A DNA stretch of 64,000 nt from Echinometra lucunter (taxonomy: Eukaryota > Echinodermata > Echinoidea > Camarodonta > Echinometridae), in assembly GCA_029962745.1 (NCBI GenBank), contig CM057154.1, positions 30,105,763 through 30,169,762 of the forward strand, read 5' to 3'. The first letter of the stretch is position 1. Every line of letters begins with the position of its first letter. This document shows, piece after piece, positions 12,201 through 25,700 of this stretch. The translations under genes were made by a program, and so were the position numbers. Below the pieces are notes generated by a model. It ran no database searches. It saw only the letters and a list, made by a program, of their open reading frames with translations, and had not been told where the DNA came from.

Positions 12201-12743
12201 ACATACAGTGTGGAATGTTCATGTCTCTGCCCTTTAAGATTGCTTTCCAAATGAAATTGATTTCCTTTTGCATTTGTAATTATCAGGTACCATGAGGGCA
12301 TGCCAGAAGTTTCTTGTGAAGCATGACAGGAGGCAATTAACAATCCTCTACAAGAACAGCAAGACACAAGGTAAGGATAGTCTGCATCCCTTGTCCACTA
12401 TAGCCAGGTTTTCCATTTAGGAAAGGGGGGGGGTGGAAAAATTACACCAAACCATCAGATGTTCTGGAAAACAGTGAGCTAATAAGGAAAGTTAAGATAA
12501 AAAAGCAAGAGGTAATTTTTTTTACTCTATCCTATTTACTACCCAATTGCCATTACCTTTTGGCTTGTTCATTTTGTGACTTTCTTCTTTTCAGTAATCA
12601 TTGCTCATCTTTCAATACCTACAGGTGAGCGTAATGCTGTCCTAGACGCCTTAAAGCGCTGCCAAGCTAAAGAAACACTATGGGTTGAACCCAAAGAGGA
12701 TTCTGATTTAGAGGATGATGATGATAGTGATGATGGCAGATGA
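9257..12743 (+). CDS. POP5: POP5, ribonuclease P/MRP protein subunit (complete, five coding exons)
   Basis: Coding exons are 9257-9276, 10319-10467, 11618-11755, 12287-12370 and 12625-12743 (510 nt, 169 aa plus TGA; human POP5 is about 163 aa). All junctions are GT-AG and in frame. The protein starts MVRLKNRYILGELILDD and contains YVGQQTNTVLIKVRHR, LPFVTSISKVPCCFLTLHVA, and GTMRACQKFLVKHDRRQL, which align with human MVRFKHRYLLCEL, LRCRKEFYQL, NTLHVGGTIRTCQKFL and NRRQLLIL. It ends in an acidic tail (DLEDDDDSDDGR), as in the human protein. Known role: a nuclear and nucleolar core protein of RNase P (tRNA 5' processing) and RNase MRP (rRNA processing). The coding start has G at -3 and +4. Exon 1 begins at 9178 after a long pyrimidine tract and TTTCCAG, so 79 nt of 5' UTR precede the ATG, including two start-stop uORFs. 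Confidence 0.93.
10674..10817. repeat. Three 48-bp tandem repeats in POP5 intron 2
   Basis: The unit TGTTTGTTGGATTTACTGTA (and 28 further bases) starts at 10674, 10722 and 10770. Copies are almost identical; the first has a single A for G change. The reading frame stays open across all three because 48 is a multiple of three, but it lies within an intron. Confidence 0.9.
10936..11462. mobile_element. mariner/Tc1-like MITE with ~45-bp TIRs
   Basis: The left end TACCGGGTGGCCCAGAAAAA is matched inverted by ...TTTTTCTGGGACACCCGGTA, and the similarity continues inward (GGAACGGTGGATTTTCAGTA and its complement). TA flanks both sides, fitting a TA target duplication. The 527-bp interior also carries longer mirrored segments and no transposase. 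It lies in POP5 intron 2 (10468-11617). Confidence 0.7.
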
Positions 12744-13684
12744 CCCATGTTTGCTGTTCGAGAGATTGACATATCAAGGATGATGATGGTGCCTATATTC
12801 CAGCCTTGAACAATATAGAACAGTGCAATGTCTTTATGGAGGCTTGGTTATGAACAATTGTATGTGGATTCTGATTCGAAACCTTACAGCAATTCACACT
12901 CCAACTCCATCCCTAAGCATCACCTTTACTGTGGATTCTCCAGCATGACTGCACCCCTTGTCAAACTAAAGACCAAACTCTGACCAAGCAGATCAGAGAT
13001 GGAGTCTGAGGGTAGTGCCCCCAGATGTTTGATTTTATAAAGGGGTTTGTTATTATAAGAGCATATTAAGAAACACATCTATTTATTTGATTATTTTCTG
13101 AATATAACAAATTTTTTATAACATATTTGTGATCATGTAAAGAATACGGGACAGGCAGAACACTGGTTAGTAATATTTTAATATTGATACTGTGAAAATG
13201 GGGCTATTGAGCTGTGGTACATAGCTCTGCTTGTACAATTTTCCCAGACTGAATATTCAATGAGCTTTACCTGTTGAGCCTGATTTGATTTCAGTATAAC
13301 ATTATAATTTCCATAAGCCCTGTCCTGAGTTAACTCGGGCTTAGTATTCAACAGGATATCCTCCATATAACGCATGAAAATATCATGTAAGAAAGATATA
13401 AAATCCACTAAGTATTTGTTTCTCTTGGTTATCTTGCTGTGATAAAGTAATGTCCTTGCTCACACAGGGTATCATTTGCTAACACTAGAACTGCGTAGGT
13501 AACTTTTCACACCTCATGAAAGAGTGATACTGTTTTTAACCCCCTGAATACTGAATTCTCTAATTCCCATGGGTTTTATGCAGAGGCTACCCAGTTCCAG
13601 CAGCCAATGGGTTAAAATGATAGGGAAATGAACAGGATAAACAACAGGTGTATGTGTATTTTACTTTCTCAGGCTCAATTAGGG

Positions 13685-13942
13685 CATGTCGTTGGTTGCC
13701 CGGCAGAAGGGAACGAGCAACCTTGACCAGCAAAAGGGAACGAACAGACATGCGGTCAAATATTGAGATATTTAAGAAATATGTGAATAATTAATTCAAG
13801 AACATTCATACCAGATCTATTCTGGAATGTTCTTGAATTATTCATAGATTTCTTAAAATATCTCAATATTTGATGGCATGTCTCTTTGTTCCCTTTTGCC
13901 GTCAAGGGCACTCGTTCCCTTCTGCTGGGCAACCGATGTCAT
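13685..13942. mobile_element. Foldback (snapback) element, ~120-bp arms
   Basis: The left arm (GCATGTCGTTGGTTGCCCGG, GAACGAGCAACCTTG..., ATATTTAAGAAATATGTGAA) is repeated inverted in the right arm up to GGGCAACCGATGTCAT. The centre is near 13808-13818 (ACATTCATACCAGATC type loop). It is essentially one long imperfect palindrome with no coding content. Confidence 0.75.
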
Positions 13943-13970
13943 AAGGATGCAACTAAAGTGATATCTCGTG

Positions 13971-14467
13971 TGAGCCAAGCCCCCTTGGGGGTCACTTCCA
14001 TTGAAGAGTGGACAGCATCTGCGAGAAAAAAAACGCAGAAAAAGGGTATTTTTTCAGGGGATAGGCGCGAATAGAGTGTCGAAAACGCCCAAAAATGAAA
14101 AAAAAAACCTAAATCACGATAATCTAAGACACGAAAAGGGTATGTAATTTGCACCGACTGCAGGACTGACTGTAACAAGACCCGTAAACGGAAAATCCTA
14201 TAACGCCTGTGTAAAACATAATGAGACAATGAATTATCTCGAGATAAAAATGGCTCCAGACTTTCAATGGACCCCACTATCACTCTCAAGGTATGAAAAT
14301 GGAAATACATTGTATCCTCGTTTAGGGTATGAATATCCCAACAATTAATGAAATCCCTGTTTAGGGTGTGCAAATCTGGGACATCTGCACAAAATCCGTG
14401 TTTAGGGTGTCCTAGCCGCCTGCCCTTGAATCCTCGCAGATGCTGTCCACTCTTCAATGGAAGTGAC

Positions 14468-14511
<44 letters not shown>

Positions 14512-14527
14512 GCCAAGCCAGGCATAA
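13971..14527. mobile_element. Long-TIR MITE with internal poly(C) tract
   Basis: GGTCACTTCCATTGAAGAGT (13989 on) continuing GGACAGCATCTGCGAG is mirrored at 14432-14467. CCAAGCCCCC... at the left is mirrored by GGGCCAAGCC at the right. The 51-nt C run sits inside the right arm where the left arm has only CCCCC. An open frame of 176 codons on the minus strand spans most of the element, but it has no recognisable domain. Confidence 0.6.
14469..14519. repeat. 51-nt uninterrupted poly(C) tract
   Basis: Fifty-one consecutive C residues, flanked by GTGACA and GGGCC. It is far longer than the other G/C runs in the window (mostly 9-20 nt). The exact length is uncertain because homopolymers of this size are poorly resolved by most sequencing. 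Confidence 0.9.
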
Positions 14528-17500
14528 GATTGGGTGGGGGGGCATCATTGTCCAGGAGAAATTCTACCTTTCAAGGACAAACTGAATTTCATTCCTTGTT
14601 TCATTTCAGTTCACTCACTACTCAATCTCTGAACACATTGAAGACAAAGATGAAGCTTAGGAGAATTTTTGTTGTTGTACACTTCAGATTTATTGATATT
14701 CTCAATAAATACCTTTCTTCTATGAATGTGTTCTATCCGACATATCTCTTGAAAATCAGGAAAAAGGAACAGAAAGAAAATGGAACTAGTAATGTGAAAG
14801 AAGCCTAAACATCTAAATTCAACCTAACATACAAACTTTATTATGTAATGCTCATTATCTCTCCTACAAAACATAGAAGAAAATATGTCACAGAATTCAA
14901 ATGCCTTCTGGTTATTTTTCCCCTTGAGTAACATGAAAAAAGAACTGAGTAACATGCATGTCTAAAAATCACATCAAAATATCCTTTTTCTGTGAAAACA
15001 CCCAGTGAAGCACTATCATTGTTTAAGTCGAATATAAAATTTGTTTAAAGATAACATGAAATTTTATGATTTGCTTTACAACCTACCTACCAGTGCAAGT
15101 GAATATTGAATAGAGGCAACTGAACTGCAAAATTCCAAAACCAAGGTAGCATGATAAGTGATCTAATTTGATCTTTTATTTTGCTGATTTTTTTCTTTCA
15201 ATTTTCATATGCTCTTCCTATGACCTTTTTTTAATTTGTCAAAATCTTGAAGATTATGAATACCACATTCCACCTTCCTGATGAAAAGTTACATGTAAGT
15301 GCTTATGTCTGTAACCCTTGTGAATTTACAAGGTATTCTGAAGTTCTGCTATAATGAGGATGTAATAAACTGGAAGTCATTCTGAAATATCATGTGATGA
15401 GGGGGAAAAAAGAGTTACAAGTGTACTTTGTGGATTGTGGGACTAGCACTTTTTCTTCATTTATCAGTACCAAAACTAAAGATTTTCTGTTGATGAATCA
15501 CTACTCGATAAGGCCTCGTATGAAACTACAAAATAAATACAATAAAAATTGATGAGTGAACTACAACCCAACTATGAGAACACAAATGCAGCAACTCTAC
15601 AATGTCACTTCAGGTGAAATATTTTCAGAAGAAAAAAAGACACACTCTCTTTAATTGTAAGGCAGCATGACCACAAGGTACTCTACTGTTCTTAGTCTAT
15701 ATCCTAGACCAGATTCTGGTCTAATCTATGACCTTGTTTAAATCTTGGTCTAGATCTTGATCTAGATCCTGGTCTAATCAAAGTCTCCTATCTACACATT
15801 CACTGAGAGACAACAAAACAACCATGGAATCAACTCGGCATAGATTATATTTGATAACTTTGCGGACTTGTTCTCCACAAACTTCAAACTTATATACACT
15901 GTGCATTGTCTACACTCGAGTCACTTTTTGGCCACCAGTTTTCTCATTTACACTGTCCCATAACCTTCTGCTAAATCATTTATCATCATTCTTCGTGTTA
16001 TATTTCTTTACCAAGTCCTTTTTCTTACCAATTATCCTCTTTTTCATACTGGATAAAGATAAACAATTACTCGTCTCTTAGTTTATGAATCTCTTCTCTC
16101 AACTTATTGTTTTAAGAAGATATAATGATATATGTTTATTAGTATGTCAAAAAAATAAACCTATCCCCTACACCCGTTACTTTCCAGCTGTTTTTGGATA
16201 AGTGCACCGTGTTCTACATGTATATAATCTGTTTACATATTCACTGGCTACCAATGTATACATATATATACTTATCTCATTCAAGAAATATCTACAGCAC
16301 ACACAACCTCTTCTGAGAGCAAACAAAAGACTATTAATCATCTATACTTTTCTTTAATTGAATTCAGATTGGTTTAAAGGTACTATTTAATATTTTTGGG
16401 AAAAAGAATGAGAACAGATGAAATATGCACTTATGTTTCCTATCCAAAGGGAAGAAGATGGAAAGCTTGAGGTATAATTGTTATCCATAAATATCTCTTA
16501 TGTAAACTTGTGGATTTTTACTTTTTCTTTGTATTCCAAAGTGCACTTCTGAAACATGAGCAAAAAGCCCTCGTAACCATCTCCATATCTTGATTTTTTG
16601 ACAAGCTGATTAACTTCTTGTTGCTGTTGTCCAACATTTTGAACCTGCTGACTCCTAAATTCTCTAACTCTCACAGGTTTAATACAGGGGCTATCCATTT
16701 ACAGTAGCCAACGGGTTAACTTATTTTTCATCCTAATGCAGAAAAATGTTAAATAGTACCTTTATAAAAAAAAAATTTTTAAATCATTAAGTGATCTTCT
16801 TTACTGCTCTAGAACAAGCTTTGTTATCAGCACCAAGATAACAAAGATTTGTGCTTGCGTTAATTACTGACCAGTACAACTTATTTCTCTTGTACACGTA
16901 TGAATACCTCACCTGATATGAAATGGCCTTGATTAAATAAACAAATGAAAGTAAGACGATGTAAGAACCCTGGTATGTTACAATGTTTTAAGCTTATCAA
17001 GTATGTATACACTTCAAAGTTATAGTTAGGAATGTCCTAAGAACAGTTAAGAGACTATGCACTGATATGTCATCATGTGTGGCTTCTGAAAAATACTGAA
17101 AAGAATATGGCAGCTATGAAAAATGATGAATAAACATGAAATTCATTATCCATAAGTTCATCAGCATTTATCTATTTTCAACCAAGTTTTGATGATCAGT
17201 AGACAACTTCCTGCTACAAACCGGGGATAACCGATTCATAACTGATTTATAACCGATTCATATTTTGCTCACTTATTGCTTTTGAAATGTGGTTTCACCT
17301 TTCAGGACAGGGAATTCTGAATGTTCCAAACATGCAATCTCAGTATGTTTGGTGTGTACTGTATACATCAAACTGAATTGCATGTCTTACACTGCAATAA
17401 CATCATCTCAAAAATCAATATGCGTTCCATAACATCAGTCAAATAGGCTATAGTTCACAATTGTCTTATGAAGAAAAAAAAACAGTCCCTGAATCATATT

Positions 17501-17826
17501 TATTTAAAAAACCCAAGCCCATATAGTTTTCACTTCACACAAATTTATATCAAAAGTGAGTTCTTTTTTAGTGTAACAAATTTAGTACCACTAACAAACC
17601 ACTTAATCTACTACAATCCCTGCCTAACATGTACATGTACAATTCATTATTGTTTTCTACCAAAACTATCATCTTGTAAGCATTTCTCTCAATTTCCATG
17701 TAACCATGGAATACACCAATGGTGTTGCTTCTCATGAATGCACTTCAGAAAATTCTTCCAATTTGACTAAGAAATTACTGTACAAGTGGTTGCAGTTCAA
17801 CTGCGCTGCAACATCATAATGTTGCG

Positions 17827-17827
<1 letters not shown>

Positions 17828-17879
<52 letters not shown>

Positions 17880-17880
17880 A
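17828..17880. repeat. (CT)n microsatellite
   Basis: About 26 CT units, with a CTTT interruption near the right end. Confidence 0.9.
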
Positions 17881-20800
17881 CTCTCGATCAATCAAACATT
17901 TACACTATCAAATAGAAACTCACATAATCAAATATATATAGGCAAAATCATCAACCAACTTCATATAACTGAATCCTCACTGTGCGTAACTAAGAATCGT
18001 GAAGAAATTTGCCTGTTAAAATATTTTGCATCACTAAGAATCGGGCAGTGTATCATGAAACTTCTTATTAAGGTTTTTCTTTTTTCCCCATTTCTTAACA
18101 TCGTAGAATATATTACACAAACAGGCATAGGATTATTGACATTGCCAATAATATTCATGAAAAAGTGACTATTTTTTTCTCTTAAATCCCATGACTTCAA
18201 GTGAAAATCTCCGATATCAATGTTATCATAATGAAATGATATCACCTCTCCTTATAATTACTGTTATCAATATCAAAGATCATATCAGATATACTTAACA
18301 TCTTTTGTTTTTGTTAAAATAAAAATTAAAGTTTTGTACTCTGATAAACATTTGATCCCATAGGTGTAGGCACATGTTTTAATCAATTTGAAGGGAAAAA
18401 TACTTCACATTCTACTTTCCTGTTTTACTTATCTAGTAAATAGATATATACACACCATGTTGCTTCTTTTTCTTTTTTTTTTCTTTTTTTTTTTTTTTTC
18501 TTCTTTTCTCTCTAGCAAATACACATAAATTATCTGAATATATTGCATTTTGGGGTGATGAACTACAATCTATTTTTATAACATTAAACTTAACTAAATG
18601 GCAATAACAGCACTTTATTCATGTCATGACATGGCATTCATGTTTCATTTGAAAATGCCTGTTGGGAAGTGTTATCAACAAGGAAATTTGAAATTTACTA
18701 TGAAATGCTGTGTAGATTTTATCAAATTAGATGGACCCACAGTTGTGAGTGTTCATACGCTTTTCAAATAACTGAAACGACCAATTCACTGATCTGGAAA
18801 TGTGATCTATGAAGGTTTTGATTATTTAAAAAATTATCTTTATAACATGGATATAGAACATTGCATATTGCCTTTCAAGATGCCCATTACATGATTAAAT
18901 ATGCAATGTGTCTCCATATTCTATATCATTATCAAAACTGTAAAATCAGGGCACATTTATATCTCCCTTTTCATTTTGTTTGATCAAGATTGCAACCACT
19001 ATCCTGTCAAAACATACTCTAAAGAAAAACAAAAGATTTTCAAAGCAACTTCAGACAATAACCAAATTTTCATTTGAAACTTTAGTGAACTTTTAACAAG
19101 GAGCGAGTTAGGTACATTTTAAAGCAGATTGAATAAATTCATATTAAATCCCTGACATTTTGCTTACACTGCTCTCAGTAAAAAAAACTTGAAGAAAATA
19201 CAAGTTATGAACCAAGATCAAAAGCAAAGCAAGGAGAAAAAATTAAAAAGAAAGAACGAAAGGGACCAAAAGCCTTTTCAATATGTGCAAATACCACTAC
19301 ATCCATGTGAAGTTTGATGCTTTTGGATCATAAAATATGAATACATAAATACTTCAACTGCTAAGATGTTTTTTCTTCAAATAATTTCTTGAGAGGAATC
19401 AACACCTGACAAGTCTTTTCATATCATACATTATACCTACATATTTAGTTTTTCTATGTATTGCTACAGATAAATACAAATACTTCTTGAGAATTCTTGA
19501 TAAATTCACTGTAAGAAAATTGCATAAAAAAGAAAGATATTTCTGCACGCAATCTCCGACTAGTAAAACATCAATCTTGTTCAATCCCCCACGGGACTGA
19601 AAAGTAAACCTGGATTCTGGCTCTTAAAAGAGCCCTGGATTAACTCAAAATCAAGTCTAGGCAATCATCAGTAATCGTCAAACTCTTTCTCTTCATCCAA
19701 AATACTCTACTCATCTCCACCAATATGCATTTAACCTTTTGACATCCAGTGATGGTTATATTTCACAGGTGAGGTCAAAGGTTAAAGGTCATCCAGTTCT
19801 CATCTGTTATCTTTGTTTCTGTTTGGAGGAAGAAGTCCATCTTAGGTTTGTCAAGACTTCATTTTCTTCCCTTGTAGTTTGAACCTGTCGTTGATTGTGA
19901 TGAAGCCAGAAGGATGTCCAAACAGCCGACACAGACAAAAAAAAAACGGATGATAACAAGGGGAGACAAAGAGACAAAGAGACATGATAATGAAATGAAT
20001 GCAGGTGACAGGGGACGTACAAGAATATGGAAGAGTGCAAGTTTTATGAAAGGAGAGGGGCAACAGGAATTTTTATTAAATTCAGAGATAAATTCAGACA
20101 GGAATGAAAACAACGAACATGGATATTCGGAGAAATGAAAGAGAGCGACCGAACATAAAGGGCGGGGGGGAGGGGGGGGGGGACAAATACAGAAAGAGAA
20201 GAAAGAATCAATCATGAATATGAAACAAAATGAAAGCAAAATAACAGACAAAGGAGAGAATGACATATAAAACATAAGGTCAATGAATTTGAAATGTGTA
20301 TTAACCATCAAAGGATATGCATTGGTATTGTAATGAAATATTGATCATTCCTGGTGCGTGCAACTGAAATGAGCGTTGCATTCATATGAACAGACCCAGA
20401 GCATCACTTGGACATTTCAAATGATAAGAATAAGGTTAGACAAAGTTTGCCATCAATTTTGCTAATACAAAAGAAGAGGGACTTTGGATATCTACCCTTA
20501 AAGGAAATGTTAGCTGTGAAAAGAAATCTTTAATTTCTACAATTTTCAACCAATTATGGATTTGCCAACAGGTAGGGCAGGGGAAGTCATCCTTTATTTG
20601 GCATGGTAAATTATAATTACTCCTCATAAGAATATCTTTTCTTACTGATTTCAAGTTCTTTTCTTGGGCAAGCTAAAATGTCATCATTAATAATACCAGA
20701 CAGGCTCATATTCAGCCATAACATTTTTTGCATTTTAATGTAAATTCTCAAATTAAAAACAACACTAACATAATGTAGTTCTTTGTAAGAATAATCAATT

Positions 20801-21904
20801 CCAAAGTTAAATTCCTTTATAAATATATTTTTTGTAATTTCATGTTGATTTTCCAAAAATTTACTGTTTTTGTCTTCTCAGATAATGATAGGTTTTCAAG
20901 TGACTTCACATGGGCTCTTCTAAATATCTCAGATTAAATCCCCAAAACATAAAAAGTAAGCTGATTCTAATTAAACTTCTAAATGATAGCTAAAGTGTGT
21001 TCATTACTAAATCTGCGTTCTTTGTGAATGCTTCTCTGGAATCTCATTCATATTGATATTCTTATTGCTTTAAGTTATCACTCTTTCAAAAGCATTGTGA
21101 AATTATCAATAGCAATGCATATTACATAATAAATTCACTTTATCAAAGACTTTAATCTAATAGTACAGTAAATCAATTATTCAACACCTTGTCTATGATT
21201 TATTTCCATAATATCATTAGTTTACCTCCAAAGTAATTACTAGAAACTATATTAAAAAAAACTATGTCAAATTATATATTTCCATGGCATGTTAAATGAA
21301 GGTTTTAGTTACTGATATTCAATAATGCCTTTGCCAGCAAAGAATAGAAGAAGCAAATGCACAAAGAAAGAGATGCGAGATGAGCTTCCATAATGAATTC
21401 ACAATTGCAAAGTGTGATTAAAAATGAAAATCTGACCATAAATTCTCAAAGTATATGGAGGAAAATAGAGCAAAAGTAAACATGGAAGATAAGAAAAGAT
21501 GATGAATAAATGAGTACTGCTGCAGTCATTTATGCAGGCATCATCCAAGCTTGGACAAATAAAGATTTTCAGAGACTTCAATGGGTTAAGTCGATTTCAA
21601 TGGGTTAATGGGGACCAATTGCCAATAGGGACCAATTGGTTTTTAATGGGTAGATTTCAATGGGTTAATGGGGACCCATTTTAACATCTATTTAGGTATA
21701 TTTTGGAAGCATAGCGAGGAATATTTGCAACCTCCATGAACTGAATACATTTGTCCATGCTTGTACGAACCCAGCAAAAGATTTTTTCTTGTTTTTTTTG
21801 CAAAAATGAACAAATATATATGAAAGCATTTTGTCATGACTTAGAGCAGACACAGTAGACACTAATGAGTGAGCATGTACAGTGAACTAATGCTTTTCTT
21901 GTAT

Positions 21905-22248
21905 AAAGGCTCATTCACATATCTAACCCCAACCCCCCGCAGAAAACAAGCACACTTATTTTTAGTGTTCATAAATGATAAGGTAAACAGTGCCACTTAT
22001 GATAATTGGATGCAGAGGTTTTTAGAGATTTAGAGGTTTTTGTCAAAAACTGAACAGATGCCACTCGTGACTTCGTATTTGGCGCTAACTTTGTACGGCT
22101 ATTATGATTGGTCCACACCTTTTCACCGCCAGGTGGCACATAGGATCACTTTTGCCTCTTCGTTTTTGTTTACCTCCTCAAAATACCATTCATTTACGTG
22201 CAAAATAAATGCAGGGGTTTACCACAGGGGTATGTGAGTGAGCCTTTA
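21905..22248. mobile_element. MITE, TIR AAAGGCTCATTCACATA
   Basis: AAAGGCTCATTCACATAT at the left is mirrored by TATGTGAGTGAGCCTTT at the right. The interior includes TTACCTCCTCAAAATACCAT and a GCAGGGGTTTAC motif that also occur at 43964-44020 and 51425-51475 in the SERCA introns, so related copies exist there. Confidence 0.65.
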
Positions 22249-22297
22249 ATGATGTGTGTTACTAGATATGTATGATGTAAAGAGTTGCCCTACAGGT

Positions 22298-22712
22298 TTA
22301 ACCCATTCCTGACAGGAATTATTTAAAGCCTTATTTGATCAGCTTTTATTCTTCAAATTGGCAACACCAGCATTTTTATTTTAATGCTACATTTTTCTTA
22401 TAAAACGTCATGTATCTGAAATGAATATAAATTGACAGAAATTATGTTGAGAAGTCAAAAAGTTGCCAATTTGCAGGGAAAAACAGTGATTTTAAACTTT
22501 CTATCACATTGCCAATTTAAGGATTTTAATGCTTATTTTCCTTTAGAAATTTTCAGCATCAAACAACGAATATTGACGCAACCAAAATAGGCACAGTTTG
22601 TGTAGAATTTTTTGCTCTTTCTGCTCATGTATTTGGTATGATTTTTAGGGCTTTGCATCAAAAGATATTAGGCCAAACCACAAAATGTGGACCTATGTCA
22701 CGAATGGGTTAA
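22298..22712 (+). mobile_element. TTAA-flanked (piggyBac-like) MITE, copy A
   Basis: The ends are TTAA-CCCATTCCTGACAGG and GTCACGAATGGG-TTAA. A TTAA target duplication with ends starting CCC is the piggyBac-type signature. A nearly identical full-length copy lies at 62739-63156, and an inverted truncated copy at 58982-59336. There is no coding sequence. Confidence 0.75.
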
Positions 22713-25700
22713 TTGTGAAATCGTGAGCATGTCATCACTAGTTTCACAAATAAGCATACATGGGTAAACTGTGCCTTTTACCAGTAACCACGATGAGAAA
22801 CTAGTGACACTCTGCATATGTAATTCTATATTTTTTTATTGAAAAATACTTTTTAAAAAGTGGGCAAACATTCAAACTACATGTAGAAGTTTCCTTGGAG
22901 TTGGTATACGTCGATTTCATGTGAATAGAAATAGATTAGACAAGTTCAGAATATTATGTGCATGTATATTTGGACACTGAAACTAGCAGAACTATTACAA
23001 ATCAAATAAATGAATTTTGTAGGTTTTTTTTTTTCCATCCATGCATCAAAACACGCCAAGCTAGCAGTCCAAACCACACATAAAATGCAAAAAATCATGC
23101 AGTGCAAAAGGTGGGATGCACATAACAATTCAATATTTTCACACTGTAATAAATTTTTTCTTCCGTTAAAACCACTCATAATGCACACTCTCTATTAATC
23201 TATAGATGAAAATAACTTTGATTTCAGAAGGGGACACTTGCAAATTTTCCAGCAACAATTATTTTAGAAATCACACAGAAAATATACATGTATCCCCTTC
23301 TAAAGGCAAAGTCTTCACTTCAACCATTTAGACTTCTTGTTTCTCCAATGAAAAAGTAAAGAAAAAAAAAATAATAAAATAAATAAATAAAACATATGAA
23401 TGATGAAACAGAACGATAATGGTAACATAAAATAAGGCAGTTTTTATTGACTTGCTAAGTTTGGAGACAATTTCTTGTTCCAGATCCATACACGGCTAAC
23501 TTTTGCTGGTAGGTCCACAAGTAGAAAATAGAGATGGACAACATTTTATTGGGGTTTTTGGTAAGATTTTATCTCCCATTTTATTTCTCAAAGAGCACAA
23601 TAAAAACTGTTTTTCAGAGACACTTTGGAAAATCGATTTCATAAGAGAATAGCAGCTTAACAGCTATTCACGTCTTCTTACAAAATTATATTCCATTCGG
23701 AACTGGCCGTGGGTTAACGTTATGACAAATAAAACTATGGATGAAACTTTACATGGTATCAATAAAATGGCTTGAAACCCATGGGGAGGACTTCGTTGAA
23801 GTGTACACATAAATGATTTCCTGAAGACCATGAATTATTTCCCATGTGATTAATCTGTCATATCAACATTACTTAGTTACTACATCTACAACTCAAAATA
23901 ATGACAAGTAATAAATCAAATATGTCATGACATCACAAAATATGAAATATGTATAAACATGGATTTGAAAATTCCTCAAAATAAATAATATTTAAAGGAT
24001 GGATGATGAGGAGACTTGAAAAAGGCCAATTACTATAAAAGATTTTGAAAGATAAATGATGTATACAGGAGTTTTAAGACCAAACAACAGAAATATTAGA
24101 TGACCAATATACCACATAACATGATTAATATTAATGAAGAATCTGTACACCACAGCTTTATATGAGATGATGAGAATTGGCTATTTCCTTTTAAGAAAAA
24201 TGGACATGTCACTTTTTTTTAAATGTCCCCACATTACCAAAACAGTACATGCATTTGAATGGAATAAACAGTCTATTATTACAATTATGATACAAACGAC
24301 ACCCCCCCCCCCCTTCCCTTTTATAAAAATGTACGTGAAAAACTAGATGTTGCAAGTTTCAATCTTTCAATATTTCACATTATCTAGGAATCAATGCAAA
24401 TTAACATTCCAGTTGAAGAATATTTCCAAAGTCAATTTTCATTATCATTTACAATTTTTTAAAACATTTTCTTTCTTTTTTTCACTTTTTTTTTTTTACT
24501 TTATGTTAGATAAATCAATTAATTGACAATTTTCACAATGTCTTTGGTTAGCTTTGACATATAGTAATCAAATATACAATCATTTCATTGATTCCTACAT
24601 ATCATTCAAAACTTCAACAGACACAAAAACAAAACCTGATTTTAATCAAAACATACTTGGACTTTTGCACAGAAAAACAAAACATAACAGTTTGTAGTAT
24701 ACACTTTTCAATTCATAAAACATAATTCAATCTACAGATGCTCAAACTTCAGAGATGTCAAAGGAATTCTTCTTCTTCTCCATCTTTTCCATATTTATGT
24801 AAATAATGATAAAGAACTACAGCCTTGCAATGTTTTATGTTCTATTATGTTTGTGCAGTGTATGACAAAAGGACACTCAAAAGTACACTTTGATTTATCA
24901 CAATGAATTCAAGACAAGTCTTTTTGTACATTTTGCAGATTTTGACAATTTTCATCATTTTCTTTTTGTGTTTTGTTTGTCCATTTCCTAGTCTTAAATT
25001 TTCTTCATCTACAGAACTTATCATCAAAATTTGATAACAAGCAAAATACAAAATAACAAATAATAGGAATAATGATAACAATAAAAGTGATAACAATGAT
25101 AATAATAATATGACAATAATAAAACAGGGACAGCAAAGCTCTACAGTATCATGAATTTCCAATGTTAATGCAGGCATTAAAATTTTATATTTCAAAATAA
25201 TGAATGCTCAAAAACATTTATTAATTTTCTGATTGGTACAAAGGTTAGTATAGGGAGGGGAAATATTAGACCACACAGGGAAACTTCATATATACTTTAT
25301 ATTTTGCTCAGATTGTGAAAATTAAAATACTAACACACTAGTAGCCAGTAATATTTTCTAGATGTCACAAAGATAACTTCCTAATGCATAGTTTCAAACA
25401 AATTATAAATATTTTTAAAAATATTGCAAAACAGATGCCTAAGATCAGCTGACAAGCCTGACAGTTCATTTAAGATGACTGGATTTTAAAAATGGCCATT
25501 TCATAACCCTAATGAAAAGGCAAATCACCTTGATATTTTTCAAACTGAAGGCAAAATTTGAAGAATTAAGTGAACTGCATGGGATTTTTTTTTTTGTTTG
25601 TTTGACATTTTTTACCCTAAAGCCTGAGAACATTGTCTAAATATGAACAACTACTTCTACAAGTTTTTTTTTTTAACTCCACACATACCCACACACACAT

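Noticed and set aside
13939..14469. 176-codon open frame on the minus strand
   Set aside because: It lies inside an inverted-repeat MITE, has no recognisable domain, and its composition is not protein-like.
16498..16698. 66-codon minus-strand frame with a Gln-rich segment
   Set aside because: It starts in a TTAA-type repeat fragment and has no splice context or recognisable similarity.
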